From Naematelia aurantialba (Eukaryota; Basidiomycota; Tremellomycetes; Tremellales; Naemateliaceae), in NCBI GenBank assembly GCA_021527695.1, contig JAKFAO010000007.1, forward strand, positions 62,001 through 126,000: 64,000 nucleotides of DNA, in the 5' to 3' direction. A program made the translations under genes and the position numbers. This document shows, piece after piece, positions 1 to 10,195 of this stretch (its first letter is position 1; every line of letters starts with the position of its first letter). The notes beneath the pieces are model-generated. The model saw only the letters and a program-made list of their open reading frames with translations. It was not told the origin of the DNA and did not search any database.

Positions 1-624
1 TGCAATCCGGTATCGGGAAGTCGGATGCATTCCATCATCGGATGCATTCGAGATGTCTCTCTCTCGCAGTGATCTGCGCCTAATCCCCCCTCTCACCTCA
101 CCGCGCCATCTCCTAAAACCGCCACCTCGCGCAGACCTCGAAATCGACGCTCGGATCGTCTTTCTTTCTCTGCATTAGCAGGGATCCTTTTTGGCCAGTG
201 TCCCCTCTTGTGGCCTTCCATGCATTGGAGAAATACTCTCTTGTGCTGCCACTTGCACTGTTGAAACCTTGTACATCTCCTCGTATGCATAGAGAGACAG
301 AGACTCTGTTTGGCTAAAACAAAAACACACAATCAACACTCCGCCCGATCTGGTTTGCCTTTTTCTCGCCCGTCATTTTTCCTTGTGCCCCTCCTCGGAT
401 CGCATCGTCGATTTTTTTTGCTAGAATCAAACCTGCCATGTCCTGCATTGGCGTTTCTCACATTCATCCTGCTGCTCGACAGCACTCGCCAGCCATCCCA
501 ACACACTCGCACGCTGTCACTCGAGTCGCAACGTTGACCCGCATCGGTCCGGGGGCAACCGATCGGGCGGTCCTGGCGTAAGAGCCCATTTCTCATTCCC
601 ACTTGCCCGATCGATCCAGCGATC
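1..624. other. 5' flank of the RING/LON gene
   Basis: No convincing coding region. Only short overlapping open frames on both strands are present. The 3' part is presumably promoter and 5' UTR of the gene starting at 625. No clear TATA box was recognised. Confidence 0.5.
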
Positions 625-3532
625 ATGTCCGCCCCCGCCTCTTCCCCGTCGACCGGCGCTCGACACGGCTCGTCTCCCCCTCCTTATTCTCGCTCTTCTT
701 CAGAAGCGACAGACAGCAGCGTCAGCATTCCTCACATGTCGGGCGCAGATCCACCCACTGTCGACTCATCATCCGCCGGATTTACTGGATCATCAACACC
801 CATCCACCCCCAGTACCCCTCATCTTCCCCCTCGACATCTTCTTCCGCAGCGTACGATCCCTCGACCGCTCCCACGACGCCAGCTCTGGACGGTCCAAGA
901 ACCTGGCGACATACCCCCAACGTCCCTCCTTACATGGCTCAACGTCGTTCAAGACGAATCGCCTTGGATAATGAGGAGCAGGAGCGGAATCGCTGGTTGT
1001 CAGAGGACGAGGGGCTCGAGGGCGTACCCAGGGCCACCCGGCGCAGGAGGCGCAGGCGACATGGAAGCGCTGATCGGCCACCCGGTCCTCCTGGCTCCGG
1101 AAATGAACCAGGCCCTGGACCCTCGTCACAATCAGCATCCACAGCTCGGGTCAAGGCGACACGGCGTGCTCATTCAGACAAGGTGGTGAGACCGGTCAAT
1201 CGGAGAACCCGTTCGTTTGACCAGCCTGCAGCAGGACCTTCGACACATGCAGAATCACCTCCAGAGTCGGCAGTCGGTGCCGCGCCACCTCGCATTGAGG
1301 ATCTATTGTCTTCCGTCAACAGCGTGGTCGGCCTTGGCGTGTCTACCAACGAGGCTGGCTCGTCAAGGCGCAGGATCGAGCAACCCAAGGAGATCGGTGT
1401 TGTGCCCGATTTCATCGACGGTCATAGCGACGATGGCATCGGCAGCGTCAGTTTCCCATCGAGTGGCATCAATGCGAATCTCGGCATGTCAAACACCAGC
1501 TCGCGGGAATCTCAGCGGGAACTGGTTGACAAACTGCGCCGGGCGTTGGGCTGGTGAGTGTATCGCTTCGGGCGCCCTGCTGACTCGTTCAGTGCCCTCT
1601 GTCCCCCGCGAGCTGGCACGGCCCCTCCCCTCCATCAACCCATCACTCTTCCCTGCGGCCACACTCTGTCTGCAGAACACATTTCGATTCCAGCCCCTCC
1701 CCGCATCGTGCCCGCCTCTAGTGCTCCTCATGACGTATTTGCCGCCGAGCAAAAACAGCATCAGGCGCGATTAGCTCTCTGGTGCGGTGTCATGTGTCCG
1801 ATCCCAACTTGCAAGCGGTACTCACCCAGCGCCTCCGTCGAGATCTATTCCGATATACCCACTGTCGACATCTTTCTGCCAGACTCACAGTCGACAGGCG
1901 GTGAAGCCATACGGGCTGCGACCCTCCCATCCGGTGTGACTTACTATCCGTCTGCACTGCCTCCTCCCCCTCCTGCTTATACCCTTGAAGCGACCGCCAG
2001 CGAAAGTGGGCCGCCTCTGCTCGACGTGTGTGTCGATAAGATTCTAGACCTCGTCCTTCACGAGATTGAAGACCCTTCCGGCGAGACATCCTCTAGGTCG
2101 ATGCGCGAAGCAAGTCATATGACCGACACGGACACTGAAGGCGACGAGCCACCGTTGCCTCACAGTGTCCGGATGTCACGACAATCGTCGAAACGACGCC
2201 GCAATCCCTTGCGTGCCGACGTGTCTGTCCCCCGCCCGAACAGCTCACCCGATGGCGACTGGCCTTTCCGTAAACGGCTCTTGGGTCTCTTAGAATGCGA
2301 TGTGTGTGCTATGCTTCTGCACGAGCCTGTGACGACGCCCTGCCAACATGTGAGTCGCTTGCATGGGTAATTCTGACGAATCTAGTCTTTTTGCAGCAAG
2401 TGCCTGTCTCGGGCGCTGGATCATTCCTCGCGGTGCCCACTTTGTCGACAAGATTTGCCCAGTTTTGCTTTTTTTCAAGATCACGCCGTCAACAAGGTCT
2501 TGCTAACGACCCGTGAGTTCATGCTACGAGACACGCCGCTGACGGCAGTAAAAATTGCATTCGCCGACGAATATGCCGAACGCACCGCAACCATCGAGCG
2601 GGACGAGCGGGATGCACGCCTCGACACGCCCATTTTTGTGTGCACCCTCGCGTTCCCCGGTATGCCGACTATCCTGCATGTGTTTGAGCCACGGTATCGA
2701 CTCATGATCCGCCGTTGCATCGAGTCGTCGTCGCCCCGCTTTGGCATGATCCTGCCCAGCCGTACGACGGCTGAACCTGGGTCCGCTGTGATTGAGTATG
2801 GTACTATGCTGGAGATCCAATCGGTGCAAATGTTACCGGACGGGAGGAGTATGGTGGAGACTGTGGGCACGCACCGGTTCAAGCTGCTCGAAAGGGGCAA
2901 TCTTGACGGATATACAGTCGGCCGCATTGAGCGGTAAGTGGAGGGTTTACACGTTGCGATCTGGACTGACGGGAAAGAATCGACGATGTCTCTCCTGCAG
3001 AGGAATTGGCCATGGAACAGGAAATTGTTCTGCGAGCTCAGTTGGCTCGGTCGAGCGGCAGCAGCATTCCACCTCCGATACCGGCGGCGGATACGGCTTT
3101 GATGTCGAACCAAGGGCCGCAGCGACCCGCTGAGGTAACGTCGGCACCGAGTGACGACTTGCCAAAAACCACGGAAGAGTACATGGCCCTGTGTCGATCG
3201 TTTATTGATCAGCTCCGATCGGGTTCGGCGCCGTGGCTGCTGCAGCGACTGAACAATACGTATGGATCCATGCCGGAAGATCCGAGCGAATTCTCCTATT
3301 GGATGGCTTTGGTGAGTCCTCTGTCGTTCAAGTAATAATGTCTCCTAACTGACCTCGCAGATCATGCCCATCGACGAGTACGAAAAGGCGAGGCTGCTGC
3401 CGATTCGGAGCCCGAGGTTGAGGCTCAAGTTGATCGTCCATTGGGTGGAAAGTCTACGCTCTAGCTGGTGGTGAGTAGTTTCTTTTTCCCTCGGATCTAA
3501 GCTAAATGTCGTCCAGGTTTTCCAGCGGGTAA
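625..3532 (+). CDS. Double RING-finger / LON-domain protein (CrgA / LONRF-like E3 ligase)
   Basis: Predicted ubiquitin-ligase-type regulator of about 897 residues. Exons: 625-1553, 1593-2349, 2386-2933, 2978-3311, 3361-3470, 3517-3532; all phases agree. The first 300 residues are disordered and rich in Ser, Pro and Arg. A first, degenerate RING begins at the exon 1/2 junction (CALCPP, then PCGHT, later CPIPTC). A canonical C3HC4 RING follows (CDVC, PCQHSFCSKC, CPLC); the PCQH/SFC junction only forms if the 36-nt intron 2350-2385 is removed. Exons 3-5 encode a LON substrate-binding domain (FPGMPTILHVFEPRYRLMI) without any ATPase or protease domain. This two-RING plus LON order is that of Mucor CrgA, a repressor of light-induced carotenogenesis, and animal LONRF proteins. 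Whether it controls light or carotenoid responses here is inference. The stop lies in a 16-nt last exon. Confidence 0.85.
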
Positions 3533-4073
3533 GCAATGGTTGCAGACCCGTGTGTTTAGCTGATGTGTCGTTTGGTTCTTTCTGGCTGTCTCGCTGGTGA
3601 CGTTTGTCCTGACAGGTGCGTCGTCGGTTGACTCTTAACTTTCCTTAATCCGTTTGTCCCGTTGGTCGACCGGGGATGACACGGTGTGGGGACAGGGTGC
3701 GGCAGATTCTCGCTGTCCTGGGTCATCCGTGATGCGGGATTGGTGGGGTAGCGAGGTAGGCGGGGAGCGGCGAGGCGCTAGATGAAGGACTGCAGGGAGA
3801 GTCAAGGAGGAGCGCAAAGGAGGGACGAGATGCAGGGACATGCATTCGTGGACGGCGACAAGCAATTCATCATCTGACCATTGCATTATGACGGTTTGTA
3901 CAGCGAGTGTAGCGTTAGAGCATCATGCACGATTGGCCACTTGGTCGAATGAGCGAGGCGGAGGTCGCCGCTGGCAATTTTCAATCGGTCGGGGTGTTTT
4001 CAGCGGTTGTCGACCTCTACTCGTTACTTACAGTTGTTTTCTGTTTTGCTGCAGACTGTCAGACTGGAGCAAG
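3533..4073. other. Intergenic, promoter of RRP15
   Basis: No coding region seen. A CTTACAG/GCTGCAG pyrimidine-rich stretch at about 4027-4055 looks like an intron acceptor, so the downstream gene may have a spliced 5' UTR. Confidence 0.4.
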
Positions 4074-5449
4074 ATGCCAGCGCCCAAGTCAATACTGAAG
4101 AACAGGGCTCCAGGGCCAGTCGCGCCAGTGGCGGGGCCATCGAAGCTGACTGGGTCCAAGTTGCGGCAGTCGATCACGTCGTCCGAGCTTCGCAGATCGG
4201 TCAACGCTCAGCGGAGGGGAGCCAGGGCTAAGCGTCGTGGGGAAGGCGATGGCGATGAGGACGACGAGGATGAGGGTGGGGAGGACGACGATGAGGCGAG
4301 TGGGGATGGTAATGATTTTGGAGATGGGGGAGGTGACGAGATGGGAGGAGAAGGGGATGGGGAAGCGAGTGCGAGCGACGAGCCTGGGACAGACGAGGAG
4401 ATTGAGCGCGCCAAGCGGGGCGGAGAGAAAGATCGGTCTGGACAGAGTGAGTGTCGTTTCTCGTCTGGGACATTCGTTGCTGCCGAAATGGAATCGAGTG
4501 GCCTTCAAGGTGGATACTAGATCGTGTATGCTGAATACCACGGTGGGAACTGGATCTCCGACGTGGGCGTGGACGTGAATGTGGATGTGGACGTGGCGTG
4601 GACGTAGGGGCGGACACAAAATGGCTGTGTAGCTGACGCAGAGGCAGAACGCAAACGACCCACCACCGCCTCAGAGTTCGGCAACACCCTGACCTCGCTC
4701 CTCGCTCCTGTCTCCGACCCTCCCGCTTCGGCTCGTCTGTCCAAGCAGGCGAAGAAGGTAAAATCGACTGCTCGACCTACGGCAAGCGCGCCGCCGACCG
4801 TCGCAGCAGCTTCAGTCGCTGCAGCAGCTGTGGTCGGTGCACCCCAACATCCAGGAAGTGCTATCCTCTCGCTGTCGCGTGCGCGGCCGCCTCCATCGGC
4901 TGCGGCAGACCGCCTCGCGCGGCAGGCGGCGCGGCGTCTCAAGGTGGAAAAGGCGGAGAAGGAGGATAAAGCCCGGGTGACGGATATCGTTGAAGGCTGG
5001 GCTGCGGATCCCCGCCTCGCCATGGGAGGTATGGAGTTTGAGCGCTCGTTGAGGAAGACGGCACAGCGCGGCGGTGAGTCGTCCATCGTAGCCACTGGGG
5101 CGCGCTGATCATCTGTTCTACCGTCTCCCTTCTTCCTCTTCCTTCTTCCTTCTTCCTTCTTCCTTCTTCCTTCTTCCTTCTTCCTTCTTCCTCTTCTTTC
5201 TTCCTTCTTCCTCCTCCCTTCTTCCATTTTCCTTCCTCCCGTTTTGTCTCCCCCATAGTGCTCAAGCTCTTCAACGCCATCCTCGTGGCGTCCAAGAACG
5301 CCGAAGCGGCCAACACCTCCCTCAGCGCAAAGGCAGGCGTCAAGGACGAGACGGGCAAGCGCAAGGAGAAGGACAACGTGTTGGGTCGGGGCGGCAAGGA
5401 GGCGGCGCTTACCAAGGAGAGCTTCCTGGATCTTGTTAGGAGGGGATAG
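4074..5449 (+). CDS. RRP15: RRP15-like pre-60S ribosome biogenesis protein
   Basis: Nucleolar protein needed for 27S pre-rRNA processing and 60S subunit maturation (family knowledge). Exons 4074-4446, 4642-5073, 5259-5449 give about 331 residues. The N-terminus starts MPAPKSILKNR and is followed by a long acidic, Gly/Asp/Glu-rich stretch. The Rrp15p domain spans exons 2 and 3: KRPTTASEFGNTLTSLL, a basic Lys/Arg-rich helix, GMEFERSLRKTAQRG, then VLKLFNAI across the last junction. The last intron (5074-5258) carries a polypyrimidine microsatellite. The start was chosen because it opens the conserved basic N-terminus; the frame is open 78 codons further upstream, but that part looks like UTR. 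Confidence 0.85.
5128..5240 (+). repeat. CCTTCTT microsatellite inside RRP15 intron 2
   Basis: Around eight near-perfect 7-bp CCTTCTT units at about 5141-5200, with degenerate pyrimidine-rich flanks. It lies wholly in the intron and lengthens it to 185 nt, against about 40 nt for typical introns here. Confidence 0.85.
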
Positions 5450-5622
5450 TTGCGCTCTCTTACATGCTCTCAGATCCAGGGGCAGTGATGTTGCGGATGC
5501 GATTGGGCCATGTATGCATATATGCAGGAAGGCTGTCATGTCTACAGATCTAAAGAGTCAAATGCACAACGACCACCGTAATGCCCTGTAAAGCATCACT
5601 CAAGCGCCCACATAGAGCACGC

Positions 5623-7323
5623 TCAGTCGCAGCACTTTGGGCCGGGCCCATCCAGCACGAGCTTGTCTGCGACATCTAGTCGACAGAAGCAGGACGACTT
5701 GATCTCAACGTCGGCGACTGCAAGCGCGAGGCGAAGCTGGGGCAGGATGATCCGTGCTTCGTCCTGGCGGCCAAGCTTGACGAGACACTCGTGGTACCCG
5801 TGCAGGGCCCAGACGTTGTTGGGATGCTGGTGTGCGCGGGGGAGGGCGGTATCGTAGCCGAGATCGGCGGCATAGGTCGCCAGCGCCTCTTGGAGGTTGC
5901 CGCGCTCGAGCTGCAGCGCGGCATACGGATGGCGGACGGGCATCATCCAGCCCCATGGCTCGGCGTAGACCAGCGCGTCGTACAGCCTGATGGCCTCGCG
6001 CAGGTGCTCAAACGCCGCGTCGTACGCGCCTCGGCGGTAGTCGATCTCGCCTGAGAGCAGCGGTTCGGCGATGGCGAGCACGTCGGCGGCTGTGTTCGGG
6101 AAGATGAGGTAAGTGGGCGGGACGCGGGTCATGGCGGCCCGTAGCGCTTCGAGCTCGTCTAGCGCCGCGTCGACCTTTCCCGTGGCGGCGAGGGCGACGC
6201 CGCGCGCGTAGTGCGCCATGACGGCGGTCGAGGCGTAGACGACTGGGTCAGCAGGCAGCGCCATGGCGAGGATCTCGTCCCAGCGGCCGAATCGCACGAG
6301 GACGTGCAGCCGGGTCGCTACGACGCCCTCGATGAACTGGGGGGTGGAGCGGACGAGCTCGTCGGTGAGCACGCGCTCCATGGCGTCGACGAACCGGATG
6401 GCGACGCGGTACTGCCCGCAGAACATGGCGCCGTAGATCAGGCTCGCAAAGTCGTGCAGCCTGTAGATGGTGTAGAAGCCCGCTGCGCCCCGCTTCGACA
6501 CGTAGTAGTGGTCCGAGACGATGGCGCGGGCGTTGGCCGAGATGGCGCGCCGGTAGTCGCCGATCAGGATATCGAGGTGCGACGGCATGTGGTTGAGGTG
6601 CGCGGCGTCGGGGATCAGGCCGAGCAGCTTGTCGGCTGCAGGGACGGCGCGTTCCGGCGCCGTCGACATCTCGCTCAGGTGGATGTACAGGTGGAGGACG
6701 CCGGGGTGCGTATCGGCGTCGGGGAGGAGTAGCGCCTTTTCGAGCACCGCCTGGATCGTCCGTGCGGGCGAACCGACCGCGGGCTCGCCGGTACGCAGGT
6801 CCCACAGCTTCCACGGGACGAGACACATCATCGCGTCGGCATATACGGCCGCGACGTCGAGGTCGTCGGCGTGCGCGGCGTACACGCTGGCCATGGCGTC
6901 TGCATATCCCTCGTTCCAGACCTGGAACTCCTTGCCGGCCCACTCGCGCGGATACCGCACCGCGAGCGCGTGGACCAGCGCGCGTTCCAGCGGATCCGCG
7001 TCGGCCAAGTAGGGCTCGACGTCGTCAAGGGCCTTGTGGGTGCGGCGCATCGTGCCTTCCAGCTGCTCGGGCTCGAAGAACTCCCACCGGAAATTGTAGT
7101 TCGGTCCAAGGGCGTACGCCAGTGCCCAGTACGCCATGACACAGCCCGGGTCGTGCGCGATCGCAGTCTCCAAGCACGACGCTGCTTCGTCGTGGTGGAA
7201 CCCATAGAGCCACGTCAGGCCGCGGTTGAACCAGCTCTGCGCTTCGGGCGACGAAGTCCGCACACGCCTCCCAAAGCTGCCGAGGTCAAAGTATGGCTCG
7301 GAAGAGGGCGTGGGGATGGTCAT
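5623..7323 (-). CDS. Intronless TPR-repeat protein, bacterial type
   Basis: Single-exon protein of 566 residues made almost entirely of helical tetratricopeptide-like repeats. The N-terminal repeat has the classical pattern (WFNRGLTWLYGFHHDEA, then AIAHDPGCVMAYWALAYALG). A conserved HLNHMPSHLDILIGDYRRA block follows near residue 240, and further repeats run to the C-terminus. These motifs are typical of a family common in bacteria and patchy in fungi; the biochemical role is unknown. It has no signal peptide or membrane segment. It lacks introns and is visibly more GC-rich than its neighbours, which nearly all have several introns. A TATA-like TTTATAAG box (minus strand) lies at 7401-7408, about 80 bp upstream of the ATG. 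Bacterial origin by transfer is inferred, not shown. Confidence 0.85.
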   Translation of the reverse strand: MTIPTPSSEPYFDLGSFGRRVRTSSPEAQSWFNRGLTWLYGFHHDEAASCLETAIAHDPGCVMAYWALAYALGPNYNFRWEFFEPEQLEGTMRRTHKALDDVEPYLADADPLERALVHALAVRYPREWAGKEFQVWNEGYADAMASVYAAHADDLDVAAVYADAMMCLVPWKLWDLRTGEPAVGSPARTIQAVLEKALLLPDADTHPGVLHLYIHLSEMSTAPERAVPAADKLLGLIPDAAHLNHMPSHLDILIGDYRRAISANARAIVSDHYYVSKRGAAGFYTIYRLHDFASLIYGAMFCGQYRVAIRFVDAMERVLTDELVRSTPQFIEGVVATRLHVLVRFGRWDEILAMALPADPVVYASTAVMAHYARGVALAATGKVDAALDELEALRAAMTRVPPTYLIFPNTAADVLAIAEPLLSGEIDYRRGAYDAAFEHLREAIRLYDALVYAEPWGWMMPVRHPYAALQLERGNLQEALATYAADLGYDTALPRAHQHPNNVWALHGYHECLVKLGRQDEARIILPQLRLALAVADVEIKSSCFCRLDVADKLVLDGPGPKCCD

Positions 7324-7832
7324 CCTGCGCTCCGAGGACGATGCAGGGGGATAAAGAGTGAAGGAGACGGGGGGCGATTCAAACAGCCATTGGCAGTAGC
7401 TTATAAAGGCATGGACAAGGCGATGGGATGGAATGACCGATGGACCGGATGGCCGCTGATTACCGCGTGGCTTTTTGTTTTACTTTGTGGGTGCAACCTC
7501 TCTCTGATACACTGCTGTATGCAAAGGCGGCATGGGACACGCTGCATCTGAAGGCAGGGGGGAGATGTTAAGCATGACCGAAGCGGCCCAGGTGCCGGCG
7601 TGGATGGCATAAACCACAGATTGCCTTCGAAAGGACGCTTTGGGCGAGCTCTCCACATCCGTCAGCCCTAGAGCCCGCCCCGTGCTGACCAGGCTTCACA
7701 GGCATCAGGACACTATAATGCATGTGCAGATGGATGAATTGCAAAGCACTCGCCGTCCCCCACCTGCCTCGCCCGATGCCTCGGCAACACAGACAAATCA
7801 CAGACCTCCAATCGAGATGAGCTAAACGGTGA
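7324..7832. other. Intergenic between TPR gene promoter and SSADH 3' end
   Basis: No coding region recognised. The left part holds the TPR gene promoter (TATA-like box at 7401-7408). Confidence 0.5.
7401..7408 (-). promoter_or_regulatory. TATA-like box of the TPR gene
   Basis: Plus-strand TTATAAAG, which reads CTTTATAA on the minus strand, 78-85 bp upstream of the ATG at 7323. Position and sequence fit a core promoter; no experimental support. Confidence 0.45.
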
Positions 7833-9637
7833 TCAGCGCCCTGCTATGCCGGAACCCACCTTTTCAACCATGTACTCGTCGATACCGCCCTTGCCGCCCT
7901 CCCTGCCGAAGCCGCTCTGCTTGACACCTCCGAATGGGATGCAGCTCTGGGAGACCAAGCCAGTGTTGACGCAGACCAAGCCGACCTCGAGTGCTTCTGC
8001 GACGCGAGTCGTGCGTTTCAAGTCGTTGGTGTAAAAGTACCCAGCGAGACCGACCTCGACGCTGTTGGCGCGACGGATCACGTCTTGCTCTGAATCAAAG
8101 CTGAACAGCGCAGCCAGCGGCCCAAACGTCTCTTCTTCGGCGATCGCACACGAGGCAGGCACTTCGGCCAGCACGGTAGGCTCGAAGAAGCAGCTGTTGT
8201 TGTTGGTCTCCACTCGCTTCCCACCCGTCAGGACACGGGCGCCGCGTGCCACAGCATCAGAGACATGGCGCTCGACCTTGGCCACGCCTCGCTCGTTGAC
8301 CAAGGGCCCAATGGTGGTGTCGGCCGACATAGGGTCACCAACTTTGAACGCCCGCACGCGCTCTACCAGCAGTGCAGCGAATTTGTCGTATACCTTGCTG
8401 TGGACAAAGATGCGGTTCTGACTCGTGAGCTTACACTGGGAAGAGGCAAAGTAAACTCACGGCACAGACACAGGTCTGGCCAGAGGCTCGGAATTTGCTC
8501 GCGATCACACCCTCGACGGCGAGCTCCAAATCCGCATCTTCAAAGATGATGAAGCTGCATGTAAGCTTTCCTCAGGCCTGCAGTTGGACGGCCCAAAACC
8601 GACGTGAAGCACGGCCGTCACAGTCGACTCACGCGGCATTGCCTCCCAACTCAAAAGACAGCTTCTTCAGCGTCGAGCTGCTCTGCTTCATGAGCAGTCG
8701 GCCAACCGGCGTCGAGCCGGTAAACGAGATCTTAGACACCAGCGGACTGCTCGTCAGCATCCTGCAAAGTCATGCCTGCCTACTTTTCACACAGCTCCAG
8801 CCCACACGCAATCTCCTTTTCTCCCTTGTCCATCGTCACGACGTTGACGACGCCTGCGGGGATACCGACCTCCTCGGCAAGCACACATATGGCGAGCGCC
8901 GAGAGCGGCGTCTCTGCCGGCGCCTTGATGACTGCCGTGCAGCCTGCTGCGAGTGCCGGTCCCAGCTTACGTGTGATCATCGCGTTGGGAAAGTTCCTGC
9001 CGAGCATTAGCATCGCGGCCTATCAGCACCTCGAAAGGGAGGGAGGCTCACCAAGGAGTGATCAGACCGCAGACGCCAATGGGCTGCTTGATGATAGTGT
9101 TGCGCGTGCCCGGGAAAGGGCTCGGGACGGTATGTCCATACGTCCTATTCCATTAGCCAGGTCCTTGTGGGGTCGGTCGATCAGGACATACCGAAGTGCC
9201 TCGGCCGCAAACCAGCTCAGGAAGCCCGTGCCATAAGTAATCTCTCCTTTGGCCTCTGCGAATGCCTTTCCGTTCTCGGCTGTGAGGATGAGTGCCAGGT
9301 CATTCGCGTTGTCCTCCATCGCCTTGACGAGCCTGACGATGTACGCTGAGCGTTGGTACGCCGTCAGTGCTGCCCAAGCCGGGAATGCCGCTTTAGCCGC
9401 CGACTGCTGCCCGTCAGATCATCGTAACCGCCAAGGTGCACCGCGACTCACGACTGCTTCCGCGACCTGCTCGCGGGGCATGTCGGGAACGTAGCCCAAC
9501 TTGTCCCCGGTCGCCGGATTGATGATCGCCAGCGACGCTCCATCGGTCGCAGATACCCATTGCCCGTTGATGTAGCCCTTGCTACGGAGCAGCGCCGGGT
9601 TGGCGAGCTTTGACTCGAGGGAAGTGGCAGCCACCAT
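7833..9637 (-). CDS. Succinate-semialdehyde dehydrogenase (NAD(P)+), UGA2/GabD-like
   Basis: Oxidises succinate semialdehyde to succinate, the last step of the GABA shunt. Seven exons (9452-9637, 9192-9406, 9052-9144, 8808-8996, 8633-8761, 8461-8554, 7833-8417) give about 496 residues, normal for the family. Visible motifs: GYINGQWV and [12 protein letters not shown] at the N-terminus; [15 protein letters not shown]; the cofactor loop FTGSTPVG followed by [19 protein letters not shown] with the general-base Glu; the catalytic Cys in [18 protein letters not shown]; and a C-terminal [15 protein letters not shown]. The fourth intron has two possible donors: I use the 46-nt intron 8762-8807 because it restores the spacing seen in yeast Uga2. 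A 22-nt alternative also keeps frame. It lies 558 bp from an aminotransferase gene on the same strand, which supports a joint pathway. Confidence 0.9.
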
Positions 9638-10195
9638 GCTTCGTTCAGCCTGTGGATCGGGTCAGTGTTCTGTTGCAACAGCTGCATAATCCCAAGGCGG
9701 CCCTTGCCCATCACAGCAGCCAGTGGCTTGCCGTTCGGCTGAGCGGTGCGGGGGACGACCTTTGCTTTGATCGACTGGACCGAAGGCCGACAGTCCGATT
9801 TTTTGGGTGATGTATAAGCGACGCGTAGGTTGACACGTTCGATTGCTCCGAGTGCCGAGCGTATGAGAGTATCAAGACAGAGATGCACACGCCTGCCGAC
9901 ACCCTGGAACCCATGCCATGCCGTGCATTTTTAATCATGCAGTCTTACAAGTATGAGGACCAACGCAAGAGACCTCGGGCGCCACTGGAAAACAACTCCA
10001 GGCAGTAAGACTCGACACGGCATTGGTCTCATTGCCGGTCATAGCAATGAGTCTGGACTGACCTCTAGGACTAGTTCGAGAGCAGCGTGAGTATGGGAGC
10101 TGCTCAAGACGGTCTATGACAAGGTCGCGGCGCCACGTATCCGTACAACCAATACATGCAAATTGTCTCTGACAGTAGTGATGCCACGATGAAAT
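9638..10195. other. Intergenic, SSADH promoter region
   Basis: No coding region recognised; contains the upstream region of the SSADH gene and the 3' flank of the aminotransferase. Confidence 0.45.

Noticed and set aside
4517..5539. 340-codon frame antisense to RRP15
   Set aside because: It runs through the RRP15 exons and its polypyrimidine intron repeat; low-complexity Lys/Glu/Arg product without motifs.
6211..6943. Open frames in other frames of the TPR gene
   Set aside because: Typical shadows of a GC-rich single-exon gene; only the 566-codon frame shows TPR motifs.
8762..8783. 22-nt intron in the SSADH gene
   Set aside because: It keeps the frame, but is shorter than any plausible spliceosomal intron here; the 46-nt alternative fits family spacing better.
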